A DNA stretch of 64,000 bases from Typha latifolia (GCA_019914945.1 CM034101.1:7265188-7329187); one strand, 5' to 3'; shown: positions 9,678 to 20,824, numbered from the stretch's first letter. Notes: generated from the sequence alone by a model not told the origin. A program made the numbers and translations.

Positions 9678-11284
9678 TGTAATAACCCAATCTTATAAAA
9701 AAAACAAAAAAAAAATTTATGGGCACGACGCGACCGGCCACATTGTGGCCGGCCTCGTGCCCATGCAAGCTGTGCATGCAGCTTGCGTCGTGAGGGCGCC
9801 ACGTGCCCGCTGCCGCTGCCACAGCTAACGAGTTGCGGCCAGCTGGCCGCGGCAGGCCCTGGCGCCGCCGCAACCCCCTCCACCACATCCTCTCTCTCTC
9901 TCTCTCTCTCTCTATCTATTTAACTCTCTCGGTCTCTCTCTCACTCCACTCTCTCTCCACTATCTTTCACACTCCTCGCCGCCGACGTCGGCCCGCCGCC
10001 ACCTTCATGAAGCCGCCGGCCCGGGTCCGTAAGCTCCTCCCTCACCTTCTCTCTTTCTTCTCTTCCTCTTCTCTTCTTCTTCTTCTTCTTCTTCTTCTTC
10101 CTCTTTCTTCTTCTTATTTCTTATTTTTATTTCTTCTTCCTTTCTTTTCCCTCAGCTCCCCTCCCCCTCTTCTTCTTCTCCTTCTCCTCCCTTCTTCTTC
10201 TTCTTCTTCTTCTTCTTCTCCTCCTCCACCTTCTTCTTCTTTTTCTTCTTCTTCTTCTACTTTCTTTCTTTTTCTTCTTCCTCCTCGACTTCTACTTCTT
10301 TTTTTTCTCACAGTGCTGGGCTTGGCCCAGCACTATAGCAGGCAGTGCTGGGCTTGGCCCAGCACTATAGCAGGCAGTGCTGGGCTTGGCCCAGCACTTA
10401 TGGCAGATTTAATTTATTTATTAATTATTTATTTTATTTATGTTATTTATTTAGGTATTTTTCTTCTTAATTAATGCAAATAGATTATTTAGACATTAAC
10501 TATTTTAATAATATTATATATTCTTCAATATAATTTTATTAATGATAATTTTATAATTCATGATTAATTAGGTATAAATATAGGTAATACTTATATTTAT
10601 TTATTTATTTATATATCTATTAGATTAATAGATAGATTTGTAAATTATAATTATTAGATTTATATTCTAATACCCTCATCATATATATTTTAAGTATTTC
10701 TATTAATTTTATGATTATTCTGCAACAAATAAAATTCTAAGCGTATTTAGAAATACTCTCATATAAAAGGAAACAAGCCTCTTCTCCTTATGTTATAATT
10801 AACATTTTATAATAATACTAGAATTATAATATTTGAATCGTATCTATATTATAGACCTAGTTATGTAATAAAAAATAAAGAAAAGTGATTCTAAACCTAA
10901 TAAACCTTTATATTTTAATTGAATTAATTCTAATTAGATAAACGGCTAACATCATACTACTTAAATATTTCAGATCGCGAACCCCCTTATTTGAAACCCC
11001 GTGGACTTTCCTAGCAATGGGTGTCACTCGGTTAACTGACGGACGTGAGAGATGTGTGGTTTGTATCTTCTGTTAACAGGTTTATTTGGTTAATAATATG
11101 ATTTAATTGGTGATGGGTTATGTGATCATGGATATGTTAGCAGGTAGTATTTGATGATATCATGATTGTATATGTACAGGAGAGTATCTGTGCGTGACGG
11201 GCCCCGCCCGTCCTGTCGCGTGCGCCGTGCGTGTCGTGTGGGCGCGTGGGCGTGCACGTGCCCATGCCGGGCCGGGGCGTTACA
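9678..11284 (+). mobile_element. Complete 3' LTR of a family X element, copy X3 (1.6 kb)
   Basis: Starts TGTAATAACCC after the polypurine tract and ends CGGGGCGTTACA. Order: GC-rich start with a CCGGCC palindrome, CT and TTC tracts, three GCTGGGC palindromes (10,312-10,402), AT-rich block and terminal GC-rich block. Compared with X1 it lacks the hairpin array and its flanks (equivalent of about 300-1,760), with a clean join at about 11,075. Confidence 0.85.
10312..10402. repeat. Triplicated GCTGGGC palindrome
   Basis: Three tandem copies of a 33-bp unit, each with AGTGCTGGGC, a TTG loop and GCCCAGCACT, separated by ATAGCAGGC. Copies are essentially identical. As RNA each would form a 10-bp GC-rich hairpin with a 3-base loop. 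Confidence 0.9.
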
Positions 11285-11362
11285 GAGCGTGGCGCCCAAC
11301 CCAGCTGCCACTGCATGGCACGAGCTGTCGTGCCATGTAGTGAAGGAAATTTTTTTTTTGAT
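11285..11362 (-). mobile_element. Short inverted start of a family X-like LTR
   Basis: Read in reverse, 11,362 downward gives TGTAACAATC, an A-run and a GGCACGA palindrome. This mirrors the opening of LTR X3 (TGTAATAACCC, A-run, GGCACGACGC). It sits between the end of X3 and the resumed gag of copy A, so the insertion into gag was rearranged. Confidence 0.5.
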
Positions 11363-12927
11363 TGTTACAAATGATCCCCTCTTACCTATGCCTATACATC
11401 ATTCCCCACCTCCCCACCTCCATTACAAAATCCAAGACTGACGGTGGTAGAACCCGAGAGATGTGCGGCACCGGTGCGCTTCGTCGATGAGGAGGATTGG
11501 CACTATGAGTATGAGGTTGATCCCTATGGAGATGGTGATGGACGTGCTCGAGGATTTAGAGAAGGTAATCAACATGCACAAAGGTTTAAATCTAAACCAA
11601 GGATCTTTCGCAAACCCAAGAACGCTATTCAAGGAAGAACTGCATGCTTAGACTTTCCAAAATTCTAAGATGATGATCCAACGGATTGGGTCTTTCAAGT
11701 TGAACAATATTTTGATTGTCAAGGTACAACGGAAGATGCAAAAGTCCAGATGGCAAGCTTTCACCTCCAAGGAACGGCATTGCATTGGTATAGATCGGTT
11801 ATTCGTGGTGGTGGATTTACTGAATGAGTTGATTTTTCTAGGAGAATTACACACAGATTTAGAATAGCGACATATAAAGATTTTGCTACCACATTAAGAA
11901 AAATGGTTTAGAGGACAACCGTATCAGATACCAAGCTGAGTTTGAAAGAGTTAGTAGTCATTGTGAGCCACCTTGGCTCGAACAAACATTGATGAGCACA
12001 TTTATTTCGGGGCTGCGAGAGGAGATACAAGCGGATGTTCGTACTTTATGTTCTACTACTCTTGAGGAAGCTTTTGAGAAGTCCATGAGGATGGAACAAA
12101 AGCATAGGGCTCTAAAGATGGCAGTGAAAACTAATTGGGGCAACCAAGATAGGCGGTTTGCACCTAGAACGCCGGTTGGAAATTCTGCGATTTCAAAAAC
12201 AGCGACTGTGAATACTAGACCACGACCACTCTTGAGACCTTCTTATAATATTAGAGGAGGCATAAGACCCCCCCCCCCCTCCCCTCCCGTTCAAACTCTC
12301 ACACTTGCCTAGGTGGAGGAGCAAAGAGCGAAGGGCCTTTGCTTTCGATGTGATGAGCATTTCACCCCCGGTCATTCGTGTTCTAAACCGATTGGGAGTG
12401 TGATGCCTATCGATGGTCTTGAGGAGGATGATGAGGTTGTTGATGATGGAGAGTGTCTAGAGGAGGTCCATGAGGAGGCCGTTGAGAAGGGCGTGGAAGA
12501 AGATATCCAAGCTGAAATATCGATGCATGTATATTCGGGTATTTCTGTGCTGAGGACATTACGAGTAGACGGACTTGTAAGAAAACATTGTGTGCACATC
12601 CTCATCGATTCAGGGAGTACACATAACTTTCTAGATGAGAGGTTAGTGAGGTGATTGGGTTTGGATGCCGAACTAACCACGGGATTTGATGTTGCTATTG
12701 GAGACGGCACGAAGCTTAAGGCGGAGAGCTTGTGTCACCGAGTCAGTATACGAGTGCAAGGACACGACACCATTGTGGGTTTGGATGCCGAACTAACCAC
12801 GGGATTTGATGTTGCTATTGGAGACGGCACGAAGCTTAAGGCGGAGAGCTTGTGTCACCGAGTCAGTATACGAGTGCAAGGACACGACACCATTGTGGAC
12901 TTGTATCCGTTGGCGCTGCGAGGAGCG
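11363..12927 (+). pseudogene. gag-protease of chromovirus copy A
   Basis: Starts in mid-gag (NDPLLPMP segment). The gag core follows with frameshifts at about 11,560-11,990, then an in-frame stretch with the SGLREEIQADVRTL motif. A zinc knuckle of pattern C-x2-C-x7-H-x-C is at about 12,340-12,385 (CFRCDEHFTPGHSC). The aspartic protease has DSGSTHNFL (about 12,606-12,635) and a stop just after ERLVR. The segment after it contains an exact 120-bp duplication. It is interrupted at 12,927 by a solo LTR and resumes at 13,684 in the same frame. Confidence 0.85.
12659..12898 (+). repeat. Exact 120-bp in-frame duplication in the protease region
   Basis: The segment from 12,659 is repeated from 12,779 without a mismatch. 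At 40 codons it preserves frame and would double the DGTKLKAESLCHRVSIRV part after the protease active-site loop. Perfect identity in an otherwise decayed copy points to a recent event or an assembly artefact. Confidence 0.95.
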
Positions 12928-13683
12928 TGATACGATTCGGACTTCACCGACGTCGTCTCGAGTTTGGATTTACCTTAGGATAAGATTGAGTTTTAGGATA
13001 AGATTGAGTTTTAGGATAAGATTGTGTTTTAGGATAAGATTGAGTTTTAGGATAAGATTGTGTTTTAGGATAAGATTGAGTTGTTGGTTAGCCTATAAAA
13101 GTATGTGTAGGGCAACCAAAATTAGTAATTGAATATTGAGAATTGAGTTTGCCTTGCCTCCTTCATCTTCTTCGCTCCCGTTCCCTCAATCTCCCCGGCG
13201 ACGCCGCTTCTAATCTCCCTCGACAGGCCAATCACCCTAGTCCCTTAGGAGTGGCCCTCTTCTCCCCCTTCTTCCAATTTATCCATCGCTATCCTTAACC
13301 TTTCCATCATCCATAACCCTTCCACCATCACTTTTACACCGGTGCCACCCCATCAACACCGGCCCTCCACAATCCACCATTACCCAGGATTTCGTGCCTT
13401 CATCCACGGAATCCAAAAACAGAGTATCCTGACATTTGTCTACTAAACGAACGATATCTCGAGATCCCCAACTCCGATTCGCCTGAAACTAGATCCGTTG
13501 GAAAGCTCTTTTCCGGGCCTACAACATATCAAAATTTCACAGTGATCCAACGGCGGGATATTTCGGGATCTTATCTTAAAGTTCCGTGCAAGATCGTAAC
13601 AATCTGGTATCAGAGCCATAGCACCAAAAGAGGGTTCGTATCAAGCTGGTATCAGAGCCTATAGCCGAGGAAGGATCGTACCA
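12928..13683 (+). mobile_element. Solo LTR S1 (756 bp) with PBS copies inside its end
   Basis: Starts TGATACGATTCGG and ends GATCGTACCA. It is flanked by perfect 5-bp duplications GAGCG (12,923-12,927 and 13,684-13,688), and removing it rejoins the protease codons (LRGADIVLG). It contains six 18-bp GGATAAGATTGAG-type repeats (12,972-13,086), a TATAAAAG box (13,093) and a pyrimidine-rich leader. The canonical LTR end GATCGTAACA is reached at 13,601, but the insert continues for 82 bp with two TGGTATCAGAGCC copies (13,605 and 13,647). It is nearly identical to 47,825-48,646. Confidence 0.95.
12972..13086 (+). repeat. Six-copy 18-bp tandem repeat in solo LTR S1
   Basis: Units of TTTTAGGATAAGATTGAG, with alternating GAG/GTG variants in the last triplet, precede the TATAAAAG box of the LTR. 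They therefore fall where U3 enhancer repeats are found. The copy at 47,870-47,985 has the same number and order. Confidence 0.9.
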
Positions 13684-13787
13684 GAGCGGACATTGTCCTT
13701 GGTGCTCAGTGGTTACAAAGTTTGGGATCTCAAAGATAGTAGCTGAGATGTTGGAGCAAGGCTTCATACAACAAAATCAGAGATGTT
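13684..13787 (+). pseudogene. Resumed pol remnant of copy A
   Basis: Continues the protease (GADIVLGAQWLQSLG) after the solo LTR, then jumps directly to the start of reverse transcriptase (VAEMLEQGF at about 13,735-13,765). The protease-RT spacer is deleted. It stops at the adjoining LTR; RT, RNase H and integrase are absent. Confidence 0.8.
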
Positions 13788-14628
13788 CATTAAAATAAAA
13801 TTTCTATATTTATTTTCATTAAAATAAAATTTTTGTAGGTCGCGTTTGAACGCAGGAAGGGTCACGTTCGAATGCCCTTGCGAACGCCTGCATCAAGTTC
13901 GCAAATATAGAGAACACATATTGTGCGTTCGAACGGGGTCGGGCGAGTTCTAAAGCCCGCGTTCGAACGATTGCATCGCGTTCACACATACAAAGATGGA
14001 GCTTTTGGGTGCATTTGAACGCGATCGGGCGCGTTCGAACGCGATCGACGAGAATCCTCTAGAATTAGGCTTTCATATTGTTTTAGGACTTGTTGGCTAG
14101 CCTTTATAAATATGTGGATGACAGCCAACTTTATTATGCTATTGAATTATTAATTTCTTGCCTCCTATCTTTTCTCTAGACTCTCTCCCTCCTCCCTCTT
14201 TACCATCCTTCCACCTCTACTATTGGCAAGGTTTCTCCTAACTTCTAATCTCTCTTGACTATCGAGCCACCCCTCTTCTTTGGAATCTAAACCACTTCGT
14301 TCCTTTTGTCTACTTCCCTTAATCACATTCACAATCCACCTTCACCTCCATACCCATCCATAACCCTAACATCCACTCCACCCCATCTCCACCACCATCA
14401 CCCACGGTATTCCGTGTTTTCATCCCTGCTACAGTTCGAATCTATGAAGGGCATAAACATGAATGTAGATTAGGAAGTTACGAATCTAACCTAATTGGTT
14501 TTATAATTTTATGACTAGCGGAGAATATCTGACGAATATTTTTCCACGGTTGCGTAGACTGATTCCTATAATACATTCAGATTTTGAAGGAATCGTTGTG
14601 TAGCCTATCTTTGGTACAATAACCCATC
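13788..14628 (+). mobile_element. 3' LTR of copy A (T-type)
   Basis: Matches LTR J in opposite orientation: AAATTTTTGTAGGTCGCG, the TTCGAA palindrome cluster (13,840-14,045), CTTTATAAATATGTGG TATA-like zone (14,100), pyrimidine-rich leader, and an end at ACCCATCA. The first ~60 bp (TGATACA...) are missing or replaced by a duplicated TTCATTAAAATAAAATTT segment. Confidence 0.8.
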
Positions 14629-15593
14629 AGCCTCCTCTAAGGTTTGTCTTCACAATCATAAAATAAAAGTGTTCTTTTAATAATAAATCAGACCATGATG
14701 GAAAGCAACGAGCACTAATTCTATCGTACTATTAATATGTAAGCACATTGGTTCACTGAACATCAAAACCTTCATAGCCCATTGCCCCCAAATGATTTAG
14801 TGAGGCTAGAACTAATGATTTCCCATCGATCTAAGTTTCAGTGTGTGGTGGTGGCTCGGTACCAATGTACGGCTGAACCCTCAAGATAAGAGCTTGTAAG
14901 CAAGTCCTTTTGATCCTGCAGTGTCCTTAGAAAATTAAAGAATTGATTCACACGATATAGCCAATCAACTAGATCTCCACCGCTGAATTGTGGAAAACTT
15001 ATCTGCACTATTCGCCATTGAATCCCAGGGTTGCCATCCGGATCGTATCCTCATCCAGGTCTGACCTAGGGTGGTCGTGGCCCCATTCTATGATGATTTC
15101 TCCTCCTTTCTATCTCACTTAACGCAATTCAAGGTCCAGCTCCTTAAGCCAATAGTCCTTTTCGTCGAAGTTCTCAAAATCGACCCAATTTTGTGCTTGC
15201 CTTCGACCGATTCTTGGTAAACAGTGTTTGCTGCTCTAGCCATACCTAGATAGGGCAGCAAAAGTTCCATATTTTGGTTTGGAGATAATTGAGAGCCTTG
15301 AGGAGCCGGTGGTAGTGCTGTAAGAGTATGAACTGATGGTAAAGAAATCACTAGTGGTGTACTTGGTTTGGCGAGTTGATCTACTAATTTTTGAGTTGTC
15401 ATCTCCATTTGTTTTTGCTTTAACTCTTGTGTCATCGCCATATTTCTTTGTTGTGTCAAAAGAATTAATTGCTGCATCATGGCATTGTTGTAGGAGGAGC
15501 ATCGTTGAGGCTTGTGTTGATTAGAATTTCCTTTGATCTTCTACCCATTGGTGTTGTTTCTTCTGTTGATTTTCTTGCTCTTGTGTTCAGCAT
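14629..15593 (-). pseudogene. Degenerate gag of copy F
   Basis: Reverse strand. The start codon at 15,593 opens MLNTRARKSTEE. After frameshifts a Gln-rich segment follows (QLILLTQQRNMAMTQELKQ), then the gag core (SGGDLVDWLYRVNQFF near 14,965-15,000, and GSAVHWYRA near 14,860). Several stops and frame changes make it inactive. The core motif is the same as in copies B and C, but the sequence is otherwise diverged. Confidence 0.7.
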
Positions 15594-15627
15594 TGATGTG
15601 GCCTAAGGTGGTCCGAGGTTCGCCTAG

Positions 15628-15640
15628 CTCTAATACTAAA
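15628..15640 (-). other. Primer binding site of copy F
   Basis: Reverse strand TTTAGTATTAGAGCTAGG directly follows an LTR end (GTATCA). It is a tRNA-iMet PBS with two changes. Confidence 0.65.
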
Positions 15641-16370
15641 TGATACACTTCCGTTAAGAACATATTGGGATTTAATCGATCTAAATTTAATTCTTGAGTT
15701 TATGTGTAGGTAGGCTAAGGCAAGGGTAGAATATGATTTCAGTGGCGGAATTAGGCGTGTGAGTAGGTTAAATCAATGAGAAGAATGAAAGGAACATGCT
15801 AGTGGTGGTTGGAGCAAAGGATGAAATTTAGCATATGATAACCCTAGGTAACCGTTACAAGGTAAACTATGGTAGATTGCGTAGATAATGATAACTTGAT
15901 AGAACGAAAAAATGGGATGAGGAAGAAGTTGGATACTTCCTTAGAGTTAGAGGGGCGATCAATCGAGGAAGAAAGAAATAATGGTGTCTCTAGATCAACT
16001 AGATTGGCCAAAACTTGGAGTTAGTTGAACTAGAGAGGAAGAGAGTGAGGGTGATAAAAATAGAGATCAATACTCTTCAAAATAATCAATACATAATCCA
16101 AAGAGGTTGACTCAATACCTAGTTTATGCTTAAGATTGGCTGGACTATTCCCCTTCGCTACTTGAGCCCATGAACCTAACTCGAGGTGGTTTAAAATGCC
16201 TCTTTGATCTCCTTATCTTTCCTTATTGTCATCGAGATAGCTTTTCCATCTCCAGGGGCAAAGTCGGATTAGCGGAAATAAATGCCTCACTCATTTAAGA
16301 GGAAGAAAATGCTAGTCTTGCTTAGTAGAAGCAGCTTATCTGCTCTATTATCGACCAAATAATAGTATAT
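15641..16370 (-). mobile_element. 5' LTR of copy F
   Basis: The end is fixed by the PBS. The body resembles the T2 LTRs in layout (GGCGATCAATCGAGG, leader with GGGTGATA) but not closely in sequence. The outer boundary is not visible; 16,370 is an estimate from where LTR-like composition ceases. Confidence 0.5.
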
Positions 16371-17176
16371 TTAATTCACAATTATTTTATGTATTATGTA
16401 AATATATGAGGAGATAGCAAGAAAGCAAATATTTATTATTAAATGCGTCTTCCTATAATAAAAAAAATGATTGAATAGTACCCCAAAAAAAGTCAAATTA
16501 CATTAAAAGCATAGTAGGATTGTCTCTCTTTGTTACTTAATAAGGGCAAAGTCGAAAGAGAAAATAGGAAAACCTTGACATGCAACAAAATGTAAAGCAT
16601 GCTTGGGTAACAAAATCGGAGAATAAGCATGTTTTCAATGCAAATTTCTAAAGTATCAAATATAAAATTGTGGGGATACAAATGATTAAGATTATAGATT
16701 TCAATAAATTTTAATATGTCTCAAATTCTTATAATTATTAGATTAAAACTTCACTAGGAAGTATAAACTCTTGTACTATAAAAAAAAAATGTCCGATAGA
16801 TTAGTAGTTATAGTAGCAGTAGTAGTTGCAGCAGCAATAGTTTTTCAAGAACACTCTCACTGCTACACGGCTCTTCAAAAGAGTTTATATAAGAGTTTTT
16901 TTAACTTGAGGAAAAAAAAAAAGTAGTAGACGGCTCGAATAAATATCAAGTTGCGCTGTCACGTCAATTACGAGAGCGCCCTCAAGCGACAATCTTAGGA
17001 CGTCGATCACACATCAAACATTACGTGTCGTCTCCCCACTGGTTTATACTCGACCACGAATTAAACCAACCGACGCAGCGATTCGAGTTGTCAAACTCCA
17101 ACGTGGTCCCCTTATACGTGCGGCGCGGACGGGCTCCAACCCAAACTCAAATCCGATTTAATCTATTAAATTTAGC
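16371..17176. other. Intergenic DNA and putative promoter region
   Basis: AT-rich DNA to about 16,920, then more GC-rich sequence with CACGTCAATTACG, GGACGTCG and TTACGTGTCG words. The ACGT-core words are typical of bZIP-type plant promoter elements. No protein-coding frame or retroelement homology is recognised. Confidence 0.4.
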
Positions 17177-17182
17177 TATAAA
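17177..17182 (+). promoter_or_regulatory. Likely TATA box of the small two-exon gene
   Basis: TATAAA, 57 bases upstream of the ATG at 17,239, in a suitable context (GCTATAAAGTG). Its position gives a short 5' leader. Confidence 0.6.
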
Positions 17183-17238
17183 GTGAAAGCAAGAAGTCAG
17201 AAACGAGGCGTCGAAAGCTAAAGTGCGCCGTCGGAGAG

Positions 17239-17544
17239 ATGAACAAGGCTGGAGTCCTCGCTGCTTTACTCGCGGCGGCCGGCTCCTATGCCGCTCTCAC
17301 CTCCGGCTCGGAGCACCCAGTCATCTCCCTCGTGCCTTCTTCCACGCATCAGGTATCACTGAAACCCTAATCCTAGATCTGTTTCTTTCTAGAAGCCCTA
17401 ATCCTGATGGTTTTGTCGATTGGATTTTATTTCGGCTGGAAGGAGGGGGAGAGAGGGCTGAGAAGAGGAGCGGAGAAGGAGAAGTTCGCGCCGAGATTTG
17501 ACGGATTGAGGTTTATCGAGACGCTAGTGACGGCGCACAGGTGA
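17239..17544 (+). CDS. Small conserved plant protein of unknown function, 71 aa, two exons
   Basis: Exon 1 is 17,239-17,352 (38 codons, MNKAGVLAALLAAAGSYA...), ending CAG before GTATCA. Intron 1 is 17,353-17,442, ending TGGAAG. Exon 2 is 17,443-17,544 (33 codons), ending FAPRFDGLRFIETLVTAHR and TGA. An acceptor 3 bases later is also in frame. The N-terminus is a hydrophobic Ala/Leu-rich segment (residues 4-20), as in a signal peptide or membrane anchor. The middle is low complexity and the C-terminus charged. From memory, the C-terminal motif is that of a family of small uncharacterised plant proteins, which I could not verify. A continuous frame through the intron (from 17,223) is in another register and is a shadow. 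The gene converges with RPA43. Function unknown. Confidence 0.8.
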
Positions 17545-18839
17545 TGGGTCTTGGACTACTCCTTTAGGAACTTCTATTGAGGGAGATAGATCAAATAGAG
17601 AGGAAAGAGAGATTATAGATCTTTTACTTTCATATTTTATTTTTATTTTTTCCGTTTTGATTCCTGGATGAATGATTGTTGCTGTGATTGTAAGGCCGAG
17701 GTGATCGTGATGATCGGTAGCCTAAGATGGCTACAAAATTGTGACGTTAAAGTTCTTTAATCCTTCAGATTTGTTCTTGCTGTGTCGTCTATTATGATTT
17801 TGAGAATTTCTTGCTGTTCTTGAAAGCTATTCATTTCTTGAAAGAAAGAGAACTAATGCATCTTATGTTATTCAAAACCCAATTGTCAATAAGTCAAATT
17901 AAGTTTATGAAATGTATTTGACCTATGATTTTTCCTTTTCATTTTAGGAATAGACTTCACCAATTTGAAAAAGAAACTCATGAACAAGAAGTGAGATTTG
18001 TTTGTCCCCATGATTAACCAAAATATCCTAAAAAAAAGAGCCGAAACTTTTATTTGTGAAACTTAATCCCTTCATGTTTTTGAATGATGTGATCAAAATA
18101 ATTTGCTGCCTAAACTGGCAATTCTAACCCTTATTTTTTCTATGATTTGGGATGCTTTCTAAGACTAAAAGATGAGATTGAGAGCGATTTGAGGTGAAAG
18201 TATTCGATTTGTTTAATTTCGCGAAAAATATGTTTTCATATTCACTTATCGTAAATTGTTAACATTATTTTAGTTGTCTTGTATTAAAAAACAAACAAAA
18301 ATACAGTTGTTTGTAGGGAGCCTACGTTATTTAATATTTAGAGTGAATTTGTAATTGTCCCCTGTAGTTAATGTCTAATATTACGTTATTACCTTTTTCT
18401 CTTTTAGACTTATATGAAATTAACCTTTTTATTTAAAATAACAGAAAAAAATAAAAAATTATTTGAAGAAATTTTCTCACCATAAAATATCTCCACCCTT
18501 TCTCTTAAATTTGCTCACTACTATATTCTTAAAATTTCAGAAATTTAAAACAACATAGCACTCAATGTTATATTTTATCCTCCTTTCAAATATATGATAT
18601 TAATTATTTAAAAATATATAGGTAGAAGATTTATGGTTACAAGGAGTATTAAAATAATTTACACTTTCTCATTTAATTTGGATGAAAAGTTAATAGTTTC
18701 AAGTTAGTCCAAATTATGGAAGATAAAATAATACAAATAAAAATTTAATAGAGACTCTGATTTTTGACATAATTGTATGGGGAGGACAATTTGTAATTTA
18801 CCTTTATATTTAGTTGTCTAGTTCTTAAATAATATTAAA
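17545..18839. other. 3' flank of the small gene; AT-rich intergenic DNA
   Basis: Contains the likely 3' untranslated region and AT-rich sequence. I see no conserved coding frame, RNA gene or clear element boundary. Confidence 0.4.
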
Positions 18840-19090
18840 ATAAAATAAAAGCAGCTTCCTCGTCCTTGCGGCAAAGCTTCACGCCTTCTGAGGCGTCTGA
18901 CACGAGCTCGCTGTTTTCTGAGAGCGAGGGATCACGGGTACCGACCCTCAATAAATGTTTGAGCCTACTATGTACTATCATATTACCGGATCCACGTTTA
19001 GAATCCGATATAGAGTCACGAGGTAACTTTCCCATTGCCATATTATTTCTTTTCCATTGGCATATTATTATGATATTAGAAAGCAAAAGG
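18840..19090. other. Unassigned GC-richer island with open frames on both strands
   Basis: A block of mixed composition in AT-rich DNA, with an 83-codon frame on the minus strand (19,086-18,835; KLPRDSISDSKRGSGN, then SLSENSELVSDASEGVK) and a 91-codon frame on the + strand. The minus frame is not low complexity. I do not recognise either product. A transferred organelle fragment or an old gene remnant is possible. Confidence 0.3.
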
Positions 19091-20824
19091 TTTTTGCTTA
19101 GCTTGCTCTCAAAGTTTGCGAGCTATATAATCTACCACTAAAATATTTCTTTTCATTTTGTTTAAAATATTGTTTCAATTCCCCAAACAGCGTATAGATG
19201 TTGCAAAACAACCGTCTTGGTCCCACATATCACGAATAATGTGTTGAGATCCTTGAAAATTCTTCTTAGAAACTATTTGTGAGTTTTTGACCAAATTTTA
19301 TTTACTAAAAATCACTTCAAACTTAATACCAATAAATGTCTGATTTGTTATAGCTACGAGCAGTAAAATACTGAACTTATCAGTATTTTACTTTTAAATA
19401 GAAATATTTTAAAAAAATATTTAGAAAATGTTGAACTGTTCGATGCCTTATTTTTTAGAAATGTTAAACAATTGTTACCAAAAATTTGACGAAATTTAAA
19501 ATTAAAATTTAGTCCTATCATCCTTTCTTTTACGGTTGATTGAGAGAAATTGCTGTCATTTCAACACATAATTACTTTTTATATCTTCACGATGACATAT
19601 TTTATGACTAAAATAAATAATTAAATATAAAATTATAATACTCTAAATATTTTATTTATATTTTTTTACTTATTGTTTGAGATTCATTAAGCTTTGATCA
19701 AAATTATTATATTCGTTTCTTTCTTATCTTTCTCATATCATGTCTAAATTAAACTATTGAATAAAAAATTAAAATCTTCAAAATTGAATTGTGGAGCATC
19801 TTAATAAGATGCTGAGTAATATAACATTTTTAATAATAAAATACTTAACTATTTCACATTTTATGTGAAAAAAATTTAATCATTTTTTTCTAGTAAAACA
19901 CTAAACTTTTCAATATTTTTTTAATAAAAACACCAATAAAATCAATATTTTATTTAGAAGAAAAAACACTTAACTCGTCAATATTTTACTAACTATAATA
20001 AAAATAAATAAATATTTTTTAGTAGTAAGTTTGTAGTGTAATCTATTTCTTGAGTATAAAAGAATGTTCCACGAGGAGTTTTACAAAGATTGCAGTTCTA
20101 CAGGGAAACACACATGGCTAACACAAGAAGCAATTTTGAATACCTAGAATTCTTAAGAATTGGCAATCCCATAAAGAAATTATCGAGAAAACAAACCAAT
20201 GCATACCATATATTTGACAAGTGTTTTTACTTTTCCATGTAGATGATTTTTCCACGGAAATCGTTTTCTTCTAAACAATGATGGTGAAACAGCTAACACA
20301 AATCCTGTAGGTAATTCAAGATTGAACAGACTGCAATCCTTAGGTTATTAAGTACCACAAAGAATACATCAGTCTTATGCGACAGCATTAGGTTCAAAAC
20401 AAGGTGTTCAGGTAATATCTATCCTCCAGCTTTCACCAAAGGTCTTTCGAGGCTCTATCCAAGTAGAACGCACACCCGACTAAGCGACAAGCACCTGAAA
20501 CCAATACAAAATCCTGCAGGATTTTTTACTGTTAGGAAGTGCCAATCCACTCTGCCATGATGGAACTCCGTGTCCTTTGGGAATTAAACTCTTCACAGCT
20601 GTTTTACTGAAACATGGCAGTGCCTGTTGTCAAAATAAGCATCTCTCTCTTAATGTTGGCTACAAGCAGTGATGCTTCAGTTAATGTCTAAACCTAGACT
20701 ATACAATTAATGCCATTTAGTTCCATAGTTGGAAGTAAGTATCTTCTTGTTTAGACAAAAGCTTTCACAGATTGGGCACCAACTCAATTACCAAAAAACT
20801 GCACGAGAAGAATCCAGAACTAGC
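19091..20824. other. Convergent intergenic region and 3' flank of RPA43
   Basis: AT-rich DNA to about 20,050. From about 20,400 to 20,824 the composition is less extreme and probably includes the RPA43 3' untranslated region (read on the minus strand). No other gene is seen. Confidence 0.4.

Noticed and set aside
17223..17501. 92-codon single-exon frame
   Set aside because: It is a shadow: the other register starting at 17,239 gives a signal-like N-terminus, a GT-AG intron and a recognisable C-terminal motif.
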